From positions 434,001 through 498,000 of the forward strand of contig NZ_CP109162.1 in assembly GCF_035920445.1 (NCBI RefSeq): a DNA stretch of 64,000 bases. The letters are read 5' to 3'. The translations under genes and the position numbers were made by a program. Below, in pieces: positions 26,634 to 35,804 of this stretch. The stretch comes from Nocardia sp. NBC_01730 (lineage in GTDB: Bacteria; Actinomycetota; Actinomycetes; Mycobacteriales; Mycobacteriaceae). Every line of letters starts with the position of its first letter. The stretch's first letter is position 1. The notes below the pieces were generated by a model, which saw nothing but the letters and a program-made list of their open reading frames with translations, ran no database searches and was not told where the DNA came from.

Positions 26634-27386
26634 TCAGGGGGTCCAGGTGATGCGTCCGCCTTGGAAGTCTTGGGCTTTGCCGTTTTCGAAGTCGTACTCG
26701 TCGCTGGTGGGGTAGCCGTAGCGGCCTGCTTCGGAGCCTGCGGCTTCCCAGGTGTCGCGCAGGGCGCCCCAGACGACATGGGCTCCCGTGCGAGGGGAGT
26801 AGTAGATGGCGCCGCCGCCGAAGAGGTTGTAGCGGCCGTTGTCTTTGCGGGCGGCGGTTTCGTCGGTGATGGGGAAGCCGAGTGGGCTGTTTTCCCAGCC
26901 GTAGCTGCCCCATTTGTCGCGGACCGCGCCGCCGATCTGGTGGGCGTCGGTGCCGAGGGACCAGTAGATGGAGCCGCCTTGGAAGTGGTTGTAGACGCCG
27001 GGTTTGGTGGGAGTGGCGGCTTCGCGGGTGACGGGGTAGCCGAGGAATCCGCTCTCGAAGCCGAGGTTGCCCCATTTGTCGCGGATGGCGCCGCCGATTT
27101 GGTTCGCTCCAGTGCGGGGATGCCAGTAAATCGAGGCGTTGCGCTGGAAGGTTTGATAGCGGCCGCCGCTGGCGGCGTCGGATTCGGGGCTGGTGGGGTC
27201 GCCGAAGAAGGCGGGGCCGCCTGCTTGGTCGTATTCGACTTCGATAGCTCCGCCGACGTCGAAAGGGCCGATGGGACGTGCCGTGGCGTCGGTCGCGCCC
27301 AGGGTAGCGGCGAGCAGGGCCGCGGTGCCGAGGGTGGTAGCGACTGCGTTGCGTCTGCCTGGTCGGTTGCGGGTTCGCGGTTCCAA
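26634..27386 (-). CDS. Secreted LGFP-repeat cell-wall protein
   Basis: A 250-residue exported protein. A basic N-terminus (EPRTRNRPGRR) and hydrophobic stretch (VATTLGTAALLAATLGA) ending near ATARP form the signal peptide. The mature part is four LGFP-type repeats of about 50 residues, each with a variant of GGAIRDKWG-x-LG-(W/F)-E-x-G-x-LG-(Y/F)-P. LGFP repeats are thought to anchor proteins to the mycolyl-arabinogalactan envelope. No catalytic domain is attached. The TTG start at 27386 is preferred because GGGAG lies six bases upstream; a longer in-frame start would run through unconserved sequence. Confidence 0.82.
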   Translation of the reverse strand: MEPRTRNRPGRRNAVATTLGTAALLAATLGATDATARPIGPFDVGGAIEVEYDQAGGPAFFGDPTSPESDAASGGRYQTFQRNASIYWHPRTGANQIGGAIRDKWGNLGFESGFLGYPVTREAATPTKPGVYNHFQGGSIYWSLGTDAHQIGGAVRDKWGSYGWENSPLGFPITDETAARKDNGRYNLFGGGAIYYSPRTGAHVVWGALRDTWEAAGSEAGRYGYPTSDEYDFENGKAQDFQGGRITWTP

Positions 27387-27557
27387 AGGATCTCCCTGAG
27401 GGGGTGTTGGCTGGTTACGAGCGGTCAAGCACGCGACATCTCCTGTGCCGGGGCGTGCTGCGATCGTTAGCACGACATCATTCTTTGGTGACGAAGTCGG
27501 CCGTTTCGACACGCTTGTGACAGCGAGTGGCGCGTGTTCGATCTGGTTGTGGCAAAT

Positions 27558-27896
27558 CTAGCCCGTGACGGTGTGGGTGAACAGTGTCCCGCTGAGTTGT
27601 CGGTGTGTTCGAGCCGCGACAGCTTGCGACCGCTGCACCATGTCGAGCAGCGCGTGCGCCTGATCGGCGGCGTTCGGGATCTTTTCGGGGGTTGCCTCGA
27701 CCATGGTCGCGGTGATGCCCACCTGCGCGTCCTGCGACAGCTCGATGACCAGCGCGTCGAGCTGGTCGTTGTGGAGGTGACCGGACGGGATCAGCACCGT
27801 GCCGTCGTCCACGCTCGGCGACGGCGCGACCTCGCCGCACCGGGTGCCCAGCTCGGCTTGGACCCCGGACCGGATCGACGGGTTCTGTGAGAGCAC
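27558..27896 (-). CDS. Hypothetical protein
   Basis: A 112-residue frame starting at a GTG, with protein-like composition in the C-terminal part (LIPSGHLHNDQLDALVIELS, EATPEKIPNAADQAHALLDM). I recognise no family, signal peptide or membrane helix. The frame stays open up to 28136, but the added part crosses the AT-rich promoter of the divergent AraC gene and is probably not coding. No clear ribosome site is seen for the start used. Confidence 0.4.
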   Translation of the reverse strand: MLSQNPSIRSGVQAELGTRCGEVAPSPSVDDGTVLIPSGHLHNDQLDALVIELSQDAQVGITATMVEATPEKIPNAADQAHALLDMVQRSQAVAARTHRQLSGTLFTHTVTG

Positions 27897-28134
27897 GCGC
27901 GACCAGTCGGTGCGTGGTTGTGAACGGCCACAGCAGTACCGGACGGGAATGACCTGGCAATAATGTCTCAGACCACGGGTGTGTGGCGTCGTCGCGGTGC
28001 TGGACCTACGACTGGCATCGACAACGCGGACGAGCCATCCGACATAGAACCGAGCGTTGTTATGGTGCAGCCGTATTGTGTTGGTGCACAATACGGTATC
28101 GGTGGCTCGACGGCGATAGGTTGGGATTGTCACC

Positions 28135-29100
28135 ATGAAGTGCTATGAGGTGACCGCGAGTGATGCGAAGTCGTGGACTACGGTTGCCAACGGCTTCGTT
28201 CCAATGGACTACGAGTACGTCGATCCCGATCGGTGGCACTCGGGGTTGACGGTTCAGGAGTCGACCGTATATCGGTTGCTGCGCTGGGAGCAGCGCGGAA
28301 CCTGCACGTCCTTCCGCACGCGGACCAACATCCGTCACGTTCCCTGCGACGACTTCTACTGGGTCGTCCTTCCTCAACGGGGCTTGTACTCGGTCCGTTA
28401 TCGGGATGAGGTGACCTGGACGCATCCCGGCCACGTGGCGCTGACCGCCCTCGATGACGTGTTGCAGCAATACATCCCGGAACTGTCGGCGTACGCGTTC
28501 CAGGTGCCACGCACCGAGATCGACCATCGGGCGGGGTCTTCCGGTCCGGGGGCCAGGGTGCTCGACTTGGGCTCCGGCCTCGGCCGGATCACTCAGGCCA
28601 TGATCCGCAATGTCCACACCGAACGGTCGGACCTGTCCGACCGTGAGTTCAACGCGGTCTGTGATCGGATCGCCGAGCTGCTGTCCTTGCTATCGCTCGG
28701 AGACACTCAACCGCAGCGGGCCCATCACGCGCAGATCGCCGAGCAGATTCGGCGATATGTGCGGGCGCACGTCGGCCATGGCGACGTGCGATTGCCCGCG
28801 GTGGCACATGCGCTGGGCTGGTCGCCCCGGCAGCTGCGAACGGTACTGCAGCAGTCGGGTACCACGTTCCGTGATGTGCGTCGGGACGAGGCGCTGCGCG
28901 CCGCCCGCGACCTGCTCGAGGACCCGGCACGCGAGGCAGTGCCTATCCGCGATCTGGCCATCCGCAGTGGGTTCACCCCGGCCTGGTTCTCCGCGGCGTT
29001 CAAAGCGCGTTTCGGCGAGACGCCACGGGATTTCCGGCGTCGCAGGTTGGCGGATCTCACCGAGCGCGGCGGTGCGCAGGAGTCGATGGCGACGCGCTGA
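28135..29100 (+). CDS. AraC-family transcriptional regulator
   Basis: A 321-residue regulator. The N-terminal half is an AraC-binding-like (cupin-type) sensor domain (residues 1-175) with DDFYWVVLPQRGLYSVRY. The C-terminal part (about 210-305) holds the two helix-turn-helix units: RLPAVAHALGWSPRQLRTVL and IRDLAIRSGFTPAWFSAAFK, followed by FGETPRDFRRRR. ATG 28135 lies just after an AT-rich stretch with likely promoter elements. The target is unknown. The convergent P450 beyond the terminator is a neighbour but need not be regulated by it. Confidence 0.9.
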   Translation: MKCYEVTASDAKSWTTVANGFVPMDYEYVDPDRWHSGLTVQESTVYRLLRWEQRGTCTSFRTRTNIRHVPCDDFYWVVLPQRGLYSVRYRDEVTWTHPGHVALTALDDVLQQYIPELSAYAFQVPRTEIDHRAGSSGPGARVLDLGSGLGRITQAMIRNVHTERSDLSDREFNAVCDRIAELLSLLSLGDTQPQRAHHAQIAEQIRRYVRAHVGHGDVRLPAVAHALGWSPRQLRTVLQQSGTTFRDVRRDEALRAARDLLEDPAREAVPIRDLAIRSGFTPAWFSAAFKARFGETPRDFRRRRLADLTERGGAQESMATR

Positions 29101-29114
29101 CCGGAGCCGATCGA

Positions 29115-29139
29115 GCCGGACGCGGGAGCCGCATCCGGC
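29115..29139. terminator. Bidirectional terminator between AraC and P450 genes
   Basis: A strong hairpin: GCCGGA, one mismatch, GCGG, loop GAG, CCGC, one mismatch, TCCGGC. It sits 15 bases after the AraC stop and 10 bases after the P450 stop, so it can serve both strands. There is no U-run, as is usual in GC-rich actinobacteria. Confidence 0.65.
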
Positions 29140-29148
29140 CGACGTCGT

Positions 29149-30348
29149 CTAGGTGGCGGAATCGAGTCGCACCGGAAGCTCGAGCGGTCCATTTGTGCTG
29201 ATTTGGGGGGCGTACTCGATATCCGTCGGTTCGCACGCGAGGCTCAACCGCGGAAAGCGATTGAACAGCATGGAAAGTGCGATGCGGCTCTCGAGTCGGG
29301 CGAGTGGCGCACCGAGGCAGAAGTGCGGGCCGCGACCGAAGGCCAACTGGTCCCGGTGGTCGTGGTCGATATCGAACGTATCGGCGTCCGGATAGTGCCG
29401 CGCGTCCCTGCCTACTCCGCCGTACCACATCATCATGCTGCCCGCGGGAATATCGACCCCTGCCACCGTCACATCATGGCGTGCGTATCGCATGAGGGCA
29501 CCGACGACAGATGACTTGTACCGCAGCATTTCCTCCACGACATCGGCCCATCTGGCCTCGGCGAGCGCTTTGGCGCGTTGTTCGGGATGGGTGCACAGCG
29601 TGACGACGGCATTGCCCAGAAGGTGCACGGTGGTCTCGTGTCCGGCCACGATCACTATCCAGAGCATGTTGCACAACTCGTCGTCGGTCAGCTCGTTCTC
29701 TGCGTTGGCTTGCAGCAATGCGGTGGTGAGATCATCGCCCGGGTGACGCCGTTTGTTCTCCAGCAACTCGGCGAAATAGCCGAGCATGCCCGCCATCGCG
29801 TTCTGCGCCTCTTCGCCGGTACTGGTGTGCGAGACGAGCGTGGTGGTCCAGTCTTTGAGCTGCGGCTGTACCGCCCTCGGCACTCCGAACAATTCACAGA
29901 TCACACGGACCGGGAACGGTGTGGTGAAGGCCGAGACCAGATCGATCTGGTCGCCACCGGGAAAGTTCGCGATCAGGTTCGCGGCGATCTTCTCGATTTG
30001 CGGTTCGAGCGCGGCGACCCTGGCCGGAGTGAACGCCTGGCTGATGGTCTTACGCAGCCGCCGGTGGTCGAGACCGTCCTTGTTGAGCATGTGGTCGATA
30101 TCGGTCAGCGCGCGCATGGGCCAATCGGCCGGAATGGTGCCATCGCGCAAGGCGGGACACTGCGCTGCACTCTTGCTGAATAGTTTGTCATCAAGGACTT
30201 CACTGACGGCCTGGTAGCTGACGGCAATCCAGGCGGGCACGCCGCCTGGCAATTCGATAGGAACGACCTCGCCGCGCTCCCGAATTCGGTCATAGGTGTC
30301 GTAGGTGGACTCGTTAGCCGTGGGCAGCTGTATTGCTTGTTCGGTCAT
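29149..30348 (-). CDS. Cytochrome P450
   Basis: A 399-residue class I bacterial P450. The I-helix oxygen-activation motif is VAGHETTVHLLGN, the K-helix ExxR appears as VEEMLRYKS, and the heme loop FGRGPHFCLGAPLARLESRI supplies the Cys ligand. It is soluble and needs a ferredoxin and reductase, neither of which is encoded nearby. The best ATG (30348) has GGGAG five bases upstream; a TTG four codons earlier is unlikely. It resembles the CYP107-type macrolide/xenobiotic hydroxylases by eye, but the substrate is unknown. Confidence 0.93.
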   Translation of the reverse strand: MTEQAIQLPTANESTYDTYDRIRERGEVVPIELPGGVPAWIAVSYQAVSEVLDDKLFSKSAAQCPALRDGTIPADWPMRALTDIDHMLNKDGLDHRRLRKTISQAFTPARVAALEPQIEKIAANLIANFPGGDQIDLVSAFTTPFPVRVICELFGVPRAVQPQLKDWTTTLVSHTSTGEEAQNAMAGMLGYFAELLENKRRHPGDDLTTALLQANAENELTDDELCNMLWIVIVAGHETTVHLLGNAVVTLCTHPEQRAKALAEARWADVVEEMLRYKSSVVGALMRYARHDVTVAGVDIPAGSMMMWYGGVGRDARHYPDADTFDIDHDHRDQLAFGRGPHFCLGAPLARLESRIALSMLFNRFPRLSLACEPTDIEYAPQISTNGPLELPVRLDSAT

Positions 30349-30712
30349 GCTGTCTCCCAACTAATTGCGGACTGCTGATGAAAGTCTCGGTCGTCCGGAC
30401 GTGCCGAGAGCGCGGTACGCGGGTTACCTGCCTCGGACCCGAACCGGAAGGCACCAAAACATAAGGACGGCTGCGGAGCGACGCAGCGAGCCATCGCGCG
30501 ACGGCGAGAACATCGACAGCAGCAGCATGAATGAGATCGACGCGTAGTCGAAGTCGTGGCGGCGGAATCGGCACCGTGACGCAGCCGACAAAAGTTGTCC
30601 GCGCGTGGAAGCCGGAAGCCCTTGCGGTGGAATGGTGTCGGATACGTGTGCTGCCGAGATCAATCGGCAAGCACGGCGATCGTCAGCCGCCGCAGCCGGG
30701 CCGAATCGGCGA
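30349..30712. other. Intergenic stretch, no gene seen
   Basis: About 360 bases between the P450 start and the end of the sigma-factor gene, both on the minus strand. It must hold the P450 promoter. No convincing frame, repeat or hairpin was found. Confidence 0.4.
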
Positions 30713-31537
30713 TCACTTCGTACCCGCGACCCGCTCGCCGCGCACCGTCACCGTGAGTGCCAGCAACAGCTTGCCGCGTGGGGCGACCAGGATGCCGACG
30801 GTGCCGTCCACCAGTGCGAGCGTCGCCAGCCGCGAACGTTGCTGCAGCAACACGGTCTCCCTGGCCACGGTCAGTGCTCCGCGCACTGTCGTCGCCAGGC
30901 CCGCTGGGAGTGCGGCAGGGTCGGCCGTCCGGATCACGTCGGGCGCGAGGACGGCCAGCAGTCCTTCGAGATCACCGCTGCGGGCGGCACTGAGGAACGC
31001 GTCCACGACATGCCGCTGCGCGACGAGTTCTGCTGGGGCCGTGGCGGTGCCACCGCGCACGCGCTGTCGAGCGCGACTGGCGAGCTTCTTGGTGGTCGCC
31101 GTCGTGCGCCCGACGATCGGCCCGATCTGGTCGAACGGCACCGCGAACAGGTCGTGCAGGACGAACGCGACCCGCTCATCGGGACCGAGCTGGTCCAAGA
31201 CCACCAGCAGCGCACGGCCGACCGCATCGATCAGGACTGCTTCGCGCTCCGGCTCGTTGTCGCCGGCGTCATCCTCCAGCCGGGTCGACCCGTCGAGCGG
31301 GTCCGCACGGCGCGCTGCCCTGCCGCGCAGCATATCCAGGCAGATCCGGGACACGACCGTGGTGAGCCAGCCCGGCAGGTTCCGCACGTCCCCGGTGTCG
31401 TGCCGGGCCAGCCGCAACCAGGCCTCCTGCGCGGCGTCGTCGGCCTCACTCGGTGAGCCGGGCATACGGTAGGCGACGGCGTGCAGATGCCCGCGCTGCG
31501 ACTCGAATTCCCGCGCCAACGCGTCGTCGGTGTGCAT
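30713..31537 (-). CDS. ECF sigma factor, ECF41/SigJ-like, with C-terminal SnoaL-like extension
   Basis: A 274-residue extracytoplasmic-function sigma factor. Region 2 reads GHLHAVAYRMPGSPSEADDA then QEAWLRLAR and the -10-recognising LPGWLTTVVSRICLDMLR. Region 4 reads DERVAFVLHDLFAVPFDQIG then TTATTKKLASRARQRVRG. The last 100 residues are a SnoaL-like domain, as in the ECF41/SigJ group, where the extension controls activity in place of an anti-sigma factor. The partner oxidoreductase or carboxymuconolactone-decarboxylase-like gene that often accompanies ECF41 factors is not seen nearby. Confidence 0.88.
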   Translation of the reverse strand: MHTDDALAREFESQRGHLHAVAYRMPGSPSEADDAAQEAWLRLARHDTGDVRNLPGWLTTVVSRICLDMLRGRAARRADPLDGSTRLEDDAGDNEPEREAVLIDAVGRALLVVLDQLGPDERVAFVLHDLFAVPFDQIGPIVGRTTATTKKLASRARQRVRGGTATAPAELVAQRHVVDAFLSAARSGDLEGLLAVLAPDVIRTADPAALPAGLATTVRGALTVARETVLLQQRSRLATLALVDGTVGILVAPRGKLLLALTVTVRGERVAGTK

Positions 31538-31713
31538 CGGTCACCTTTCGGCTCTGTGCCGCGTCACCGAGATGACGGATACAACAGCGCCCGGGTGACC
31601 GTGGTGCGGCGACGTCTGCCGCCGCTCGGGCACGGAGGTACTCGCACATCGGGTATCCGCTGCCGTATCTCGTGCTGGCGGGGCTGGGGCTTTTCGTGGC
31701 GTTGTGAGCCCGA

Positions 31714-33300
31714 CTATCCGGCGAGGATGAACTTGGCCGCCTGCTCGCCGATGAACACCGCGGGCGCGTGCGTGTGGCCGCGGATGATCAGCGGCATCAC
31801 CGAGGTGTCGGCGACTCGCAGTCCTTGCACACCACGGACTTCCAATCGCGGCGTGACGACGCTACTGGTGTCGGTGCCCATCCGGCACGTGCCGATCGGG
31901 TGGTAGAGGGTGTGCGAGTAGGCGTTGAGCGTCAGTTCGAGGATGGCTTCCCGTTCGGTGGGCGCCTGCGGCGGGTAGATCAGCGGGCCGAGCACCGCCT
32001 TCATCGACGGCTCGGCCGCGATGTCGGCGCAGACGCGCAGCCCGGCCATCATGGCAGCACGGTCCGCGCCCGCGCTGTCGGACAGATAACGCGGATCGAT
32101 CAGCGGCTTGGCGTACGGATCGGCGCAGGCCAGCGTGATCCGCCCGCGGCTGTGCGGGCGCAGCAGCACACTCGCGAGGACCACGCCGTGCTCGGTCGGG
32201 TCGACCAGTCCCTCATGGAAGAATGGGGCGGGTGCGAAAACCAGCTCCAGGTCGGGCACATCGAGCTCCGGCCTGCTACGTACGAATCCGTACGCCTCGC
32301 CCACGTTCGAGGTGAGCATGCCGCAGTGCCGGAGCACGTAGTCCAGCACTTGGCGCGGTTTCAAGGCGGCGAACAGCGAATCGGACGCCACGCTGTAGCC
32401 GACGGCCGCGACCAGATGGTCTTGCAGGTTCGCCCCTACGTCCGGCGCGTGCTGCCGCACCTCGATGCCATGGCGGGTCAGCTCATCGCGGTCGCCGATG
32501 CCCGAAAGCATCAGCAGCTGAGGGCTGTTGATCGCACCGCCGCACAGCACGACCTCGCGCCGCGCGGTCACCGTGTGGGTGCCGCCGCCGCTGCGGTATT
32601 CCACGCCAACGGCGCGCGTGCCGTCGAAGAGCACCCTGGTGGCCAGCGCCTCGGTGCGCACCGTGAGGTTCGCCCGGCGCAGGGCGGGCCGCAAGTACGC
32701 ATCGGCGGTGCTCCAGCGGCGCCCGCCGCGCTGAGTCACCATGGTCTCGCTGAAGCCCTCCGGCTGCGGCCGGTTCGGCGGCTCGACGGCGTAGCCCGCC
32801 TCCTCGACCGCTGCCAGATATGCGGCGGTGAGGCCGCGTGGGCTGCGTTGGCGGGAGATGTGCAGCGGTCCGTCGGTTCCCTCGTCGGGATATTGGGCGT
32901 TCTCGACCGATTCGATCCGGCGGAACTGTTCGACGGCCGCGGCGAAGTTCCACTCCGCGCCTGCCAGCAGCGCCCACTCGTCGTAGTCGGCGCGGAATCC
33001 ACGCACCCACATCATGGCGTTCATCGAGGACGAGCCGCCGAACATCTTGCCGCGCGGCCAGTAGATCTCGCGGTTCGCCAGTTCCGGCTGCGGCTGTGTC
33101 AGATAGTCCCAATCCACCTCGGAGCGAAAGAGTTTCGCGAACGCGGCGGGGATATGAATGAACTTGTTCTTATCCGGCGGGCCTGCTTCGAGCAGCACCA
33201 CGGTCGTTCCGGGATCGGCGCTGAGCCGATTGGCCACGACCGCACCCGCGGATCCCGACCCGACGACGACGTAATCCGCGATGTGCCCATCTGGTTGCAC
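31714..33300 (-). CDS. GMC-family FAD oxidoreductase (choline-dehydrogenase-like)
   Basis: A 528-residue FAD enzyme that oxidises an alcohol to an aldehyde or ketone. The dinucleotide motif VVGSGSAGAVVANRLSADPG starts near residue 12, GMC signature 1 is visible as PRGKMFGGSSSMNAMMWVRG, and the C-terminal active-site region holds AYSHTLYHPIGTCRMGTDTS (catalytic His) and HTHAPAVFIGEQAAKFI. GTG 33300 has GGAG eight bases upstream and starts directly at the FAD domain. It is the last gene behind the FAD oxidoreductase and TetR (120-base gap), so they may form an operon. Substrate unknown. Confidence 0.92.
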   Translation of the reverse strand: MQPDGHIADYVVVGSGSAGAVVANRLSADPGTTVVLLEAGPPDKNKFIHIPAAFAKLFRSEVDWDYLTQPQPELANREIYWPRGKMFGGSSSMNAMMWVRGFRADYDEWALLAGAEWNFAAAVEQFRRIESVENAQYPDEGTDGPLHISRQRSPRGLTAAYLAAVEEAGYAVEPPNRPQPEGFSETMVTQRGGRRWSTADAYLRPALRRANLTVRTEALATRVLFDGTRAVGVEYRSGGGTHTVTARREVVLCGGAINSPQLLMLSGIGDRDELTRHGIEVRQHAPDVGANLQDHLVAAVGYSVASDSLFAALKPRQVLDYVLRHCGMLTSNVGEAYGFVRSRPELDVPDLELVFAPAPFFHEGLVDPTEHGVVLASVLLRPHSRGRITLACADPYAKPLIDPRYLSDSAGADRAAMMAGLRVCADIAAEPSMKAVLGPLIYPPQAPTEREAILELTLNAYSHTLYHPIGTCRMGTDTSSVVTPRLEVRGVQGLRVADTSVMPLIIRGHTHAPAVFIGEQAAKFILAG

Positions 33301-33421
33301 TGTTTTACTCCGATCTGTACCGACTACGGCAAAGATACGATCAAGCGATCGCCCAGGGTTCGGTTTCCGGCCAACCCGGGCGAAGTCACCGGAGTCGGAG
33401 GTGGCTCGGCGGTCGTCGGCG

Positions 33422-34000
33422 CTAGCGCAGGATGAGTAGCGCGGACTTCTCGATCCGGTCGGCGATCTCGGAATGCGATCCGTAACCCATGCCCGCGCGC
33501 ACCAGCGCGCCCGCGTAAAGCAGTTCGAGTGATTCGACGACATCCTCGTCCGGGTCGGAACCGAGGGCGCGGATGATCCGCTCGCGGATATCGGTCCCGA
33601 TGCGTCCACGCAGGTGCTGCACGTCGGGGTCGCGGCCGAGCAGCGCGCTGGTTACCGCGCCGGAAAGTTCCTGCTCGTCGGCCACCAGCATCGCGATGTT
33701 CCGCAGCTCGGCCACGACCCGCACGATCGGGTCCGGGTCGTCGCTGACCGGTGACGGCGACCCGACCAGCCGCCGCCAGAAGATCTCGGCGACCAAGTGC
33801 TCCTTGGAGGAGAAGTAGGTGTACGCCGTGGCGGTCCCGACGCCGGCCGCCGCGGCGACCATTCGTACGGTCATGCCCGCGAATCCTTCGCGCGCAAGCA
33901 CTTGCACCGCCGCGCGGGTGAGTTTGTCGACGGTGTCGGCTTGCTTGCCCGAAAGCCGGCGTCGGGTCGCCTCGAGCATGACGGAATCGGGTTCGGACAT
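33422..34000 (-). CDS. TetR-family regulator of the oxidoreductase cluster
   Basis: A 192-residue regulator with the helix-turn-helix LAREGFAGMTVRMVAAAAGV and GTATAYTYFSSKEHLVAEIF. It lies 32 bases after the FAD oxidoreductase and 121 bases before the GMC gene, in the same direction, so it is likely local. Its start overlaps a GACATGTGTC element that resembles the GACATATGTC boxes in front of the divergent operons at 35.8-36.0 kb; part of that likeness could come from the start codon. Confidence 0.9.
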   Translation of the reverse strand: MSEPDSVMLEATRRRLSGKQADTVDKLTRAAVQVLAREGFAGMTVRMVAAAAGVGTATAYTYFSSKEHLVAEIFWRRLVGSPSPVSDDPDPIVRVVAELRNIAMLVADEQELSGAVTSALLGRDPDVQHLRGRIGTDIRERIIRALGSDPDEDVVESLELLYAGALVRAGMGYGSHSEIADRIEKSALLILR

Positions 34001-34032
34001 GTGTCTGGATACTACTGGGTCGGCCGGGCCGT

Positions 34033-35502
34033 TCAGTTCTCGGCCGCCGCGGTGCCCGCCCTGCGCCCGTAGAAGCTTCCGTCGCCCAGCGACGCGCCGC
34101 TCACATAGCCGCCCGCGCACAGTCCGGACGTGCACCGGCCCGCCGCGAACAGTCCCGGGATCGGCTCGCCCGAGACATGCAGTACCCGCGAATCGAGATC
34201 GGTGCGCAACCCACCGAGGGTGAACCCCGCGGTGAAGCCGCGCAGGTCGAAAGCGGCCAGCGGGCCCTCCAGTGGCCGGACCCATTCCGGCTTCTTACCG
34301 AGCAGCGGGTCCTTGCCCTCCGTGGCGTGCAGGTTGTAGCACGCCACGGTCGCCTGCAACGCTTGCGCGGGCAGGCCCATGTCGGACTCCAGTTCGGCGA
34401 CCGTCTCCGCAGCCCAGGTCGGCGGCTGCCGGAAGAACGGCGTCGAGGTCTCGGTCGCGAGACCGGCTTCATAGGACGTCTCGTCGATCACCAGGTACGC
34501 CTGATTCTCCTGCTGGATCAGCGTCGCCTGCCCGATCCGGCCGGGATAGGTGTCCTCGGGGATGTAGCGCTGGCCGCGCCCGTTGACCAGGATGCCGCGT
34601 GCCAGCAGCTGCGGGTCGCCGAAGAACGCCACTTCGGTCGCGTCCATGTGCGCCAGTTCCGCGCCCAGCGCCTGGGCCAGCCGGATGCCGATGCCGTCGT
34701 GCTCCTCGATCGCCGCCGCGGGCCTGCCGATCAGGCGCGGCGCATGCGCCGCGACCATCCCCTGGTGGTAGGCGAAGCTGCCCGTGGCGAGCACGACGCC
34801 GCGGTCGGCGCGGATCGCCACTTCCCGTCCGTAGCGGCGGGCGAGCACCCCGACCACGCGATCGTCGTCGTCGGCGATCAGTTGCCCGATCCGCATGTCG
34901 TATTCGACGCGGATGCCGAGTGCGCCCGCGGTGTCGGCCAGCGGCTTCATCAGCATGTAGCCGCCGCTCTTCCGTCCGATGCGCTTATCGGCCATCTGCG
35001 GAACGTGGCCGCGCGGTGCGGGTTTCGCGATCACGTTGAACGGTGCCGCGTTCTCGCCACCGGAGTACATCAGCCCTTCGTCGTGCGGCGGCTCCCAGCC
35101 CGGCTCGCCCCAGAACGCCTCGCGGAACGGCACGCCGCAGGCGACCAGCCAGTTGTAGTGCTCGACGCTGCCGCGGCAGTAGTCGGCTATCTTCGCCTTG
35201 TCCACGCCGGGGCCGAGTGCGGCGAGTAGGAAGGTCTCCATGTTCTCCGGCGTGTCCTCGAAACCGAGGGCCTGCTGTAACGGCGTGCCGCCGCCGAGGT
35301 AGATGAAACCGCCCGCCATGGCCGCTGCGCCACCCCAGCCTCCGGTGCGTTCCAGAATCAGCACATCGGCGCCTGCCCTCGCGGCCTCGATGGCCGCGCA
35401 CACCCCGGCGATGCCGTAGCCCGCGACGACGACGTCGGCCTCATCGTCCCAGGTCGTCACCGTGCTTGCGCGGAGCGGACGAATGGTGCTGGCATCAGAC
35501 AT
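34033..35502 (-). CDS. FAD-binding dehydrogenase, 3-ketosteroid-dehydrogenase / fumarate-reductase-like
   Basis: A 489-residue flavoprotein. FAD binding is shown by VAGYGIAGVCAAIEAARAG near residue 27, ILERTGGWGGAAAMAGG, GVVLATGSFAYH and the C-terminal PIPGLFAAGRCTSGLCAGG motif, followed by ASLGDGSFYGRRAG. These define the succinate/fumarate-reductase flavoprotein family that includes 3-ketosteroid delta-1-dehydrogenases; the Tyr residues that mark true KstD enzymes cannot be verified by eye. Upstream is a remnant of a hydroxyacid dehydrogenase that once preceded it. Confidence 0.85.
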   Translation of the reverse strand: MSDASTIRPLRASTVTTWDDEADVVVAGYGIAGVCAAIEAARAGADVLILERTGGWGGAAAMAGGFIYLGGGTPLQQALGFEDTPENMETFLLAALGPGVDKAKIADYCRGSVEHYNWLVACGVPFREAFWGEPGWEPPHDEGLMYSGGENAAPFNVIAKPAPRGHVPQMADKRIGRKSGGYMLMKPLADTAGALGIRVEYDMRIGQLIADDDDRVVGVLARRYGREVAIRADRGVVLATGSFAYHQGMVAAHAPRLIGRPAAAIEEHDGIGIRLAQALGAELAHMDATEVAFFGDPQLLARGILVNGRGQRYIPEDTYPGRIGQATLIQQENQAYLVIDETSYEAGLATETSTPFFRQPPTWAAETVAELESDMGLPAQALQATVACYNLHATEGKDPLLGKKPEWVRPLEGPLAAFDLRGFTAGFTLGGLRTDLDSRVLHVSGEPIPGLFAAGRCTSGLCAGGYVSGASLGDGSFYGRRAGTAAAEN

Positions 35503-35786
35503 GTTTCGGATCCTTCACTACTCGGTGCGGTCGGACTGCTGCTGGCGGGCATTCCGACGCCGAGGCCGGGCCCGAGACGGTCGAGGGCGAGCTCGGCCAA
35601 GGGAAGTGCGGTGCCGAGGCGGACGCCGAGCTCCAGAGCCAGGGTGAGGTCCTTCTCGCCGAGATCGCGCACATGTCGCAGGACGGGCAGCCAGAAGTCT
35701 CCCTCGTCGATCGGGGCTGTGGTGTCCCGCAGCAGCTTGCCGCCGATCAGCAGGCGCGACCCGTCGGCGGGCAGGAGGCTGCTCAT
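35457..35786 (-). pseudogene. C-terminal fragment of a 3-hydroxyisobutyrate-dehydrogenase-like enzyme
   Basis: The frame reads LIGGKLLRDTTAPIDEGDFW then LRHVRDLGEKDLTLALELGV, RLGTALPLAELALDRLGPGL. This matches the helical C-terminal domain of NAD-dependent beta-hydroxyacid dehydrogenases. The entire Rossmann domain is missing upstream and the frame ends inside the following FAD gene, so it cannot be active. A similar gene accompanies aldehyde dehydrogenase and SDR genes in Mycobacterium (Rv0768-Rv0771 region), which may be the ancestral arrangement. Confidence 0.65.
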
Positions 35787-35804
35787 GGATGACTCCGATG
35801 CTGT

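Noticed and set aside
31768..33435. A 555-codon plus-strand frame opposite the GMC oxidoreductase
   Set aside because: A shadow of the conserved minus-strand enzyme.
33996..34005. A third copy of the GACATATGTC-type box at the TetR start codon
   Set aside because: The match (GACATGTGTC) is imperfect and part of it is forced by the start codon, so it is not counted as an independent site.
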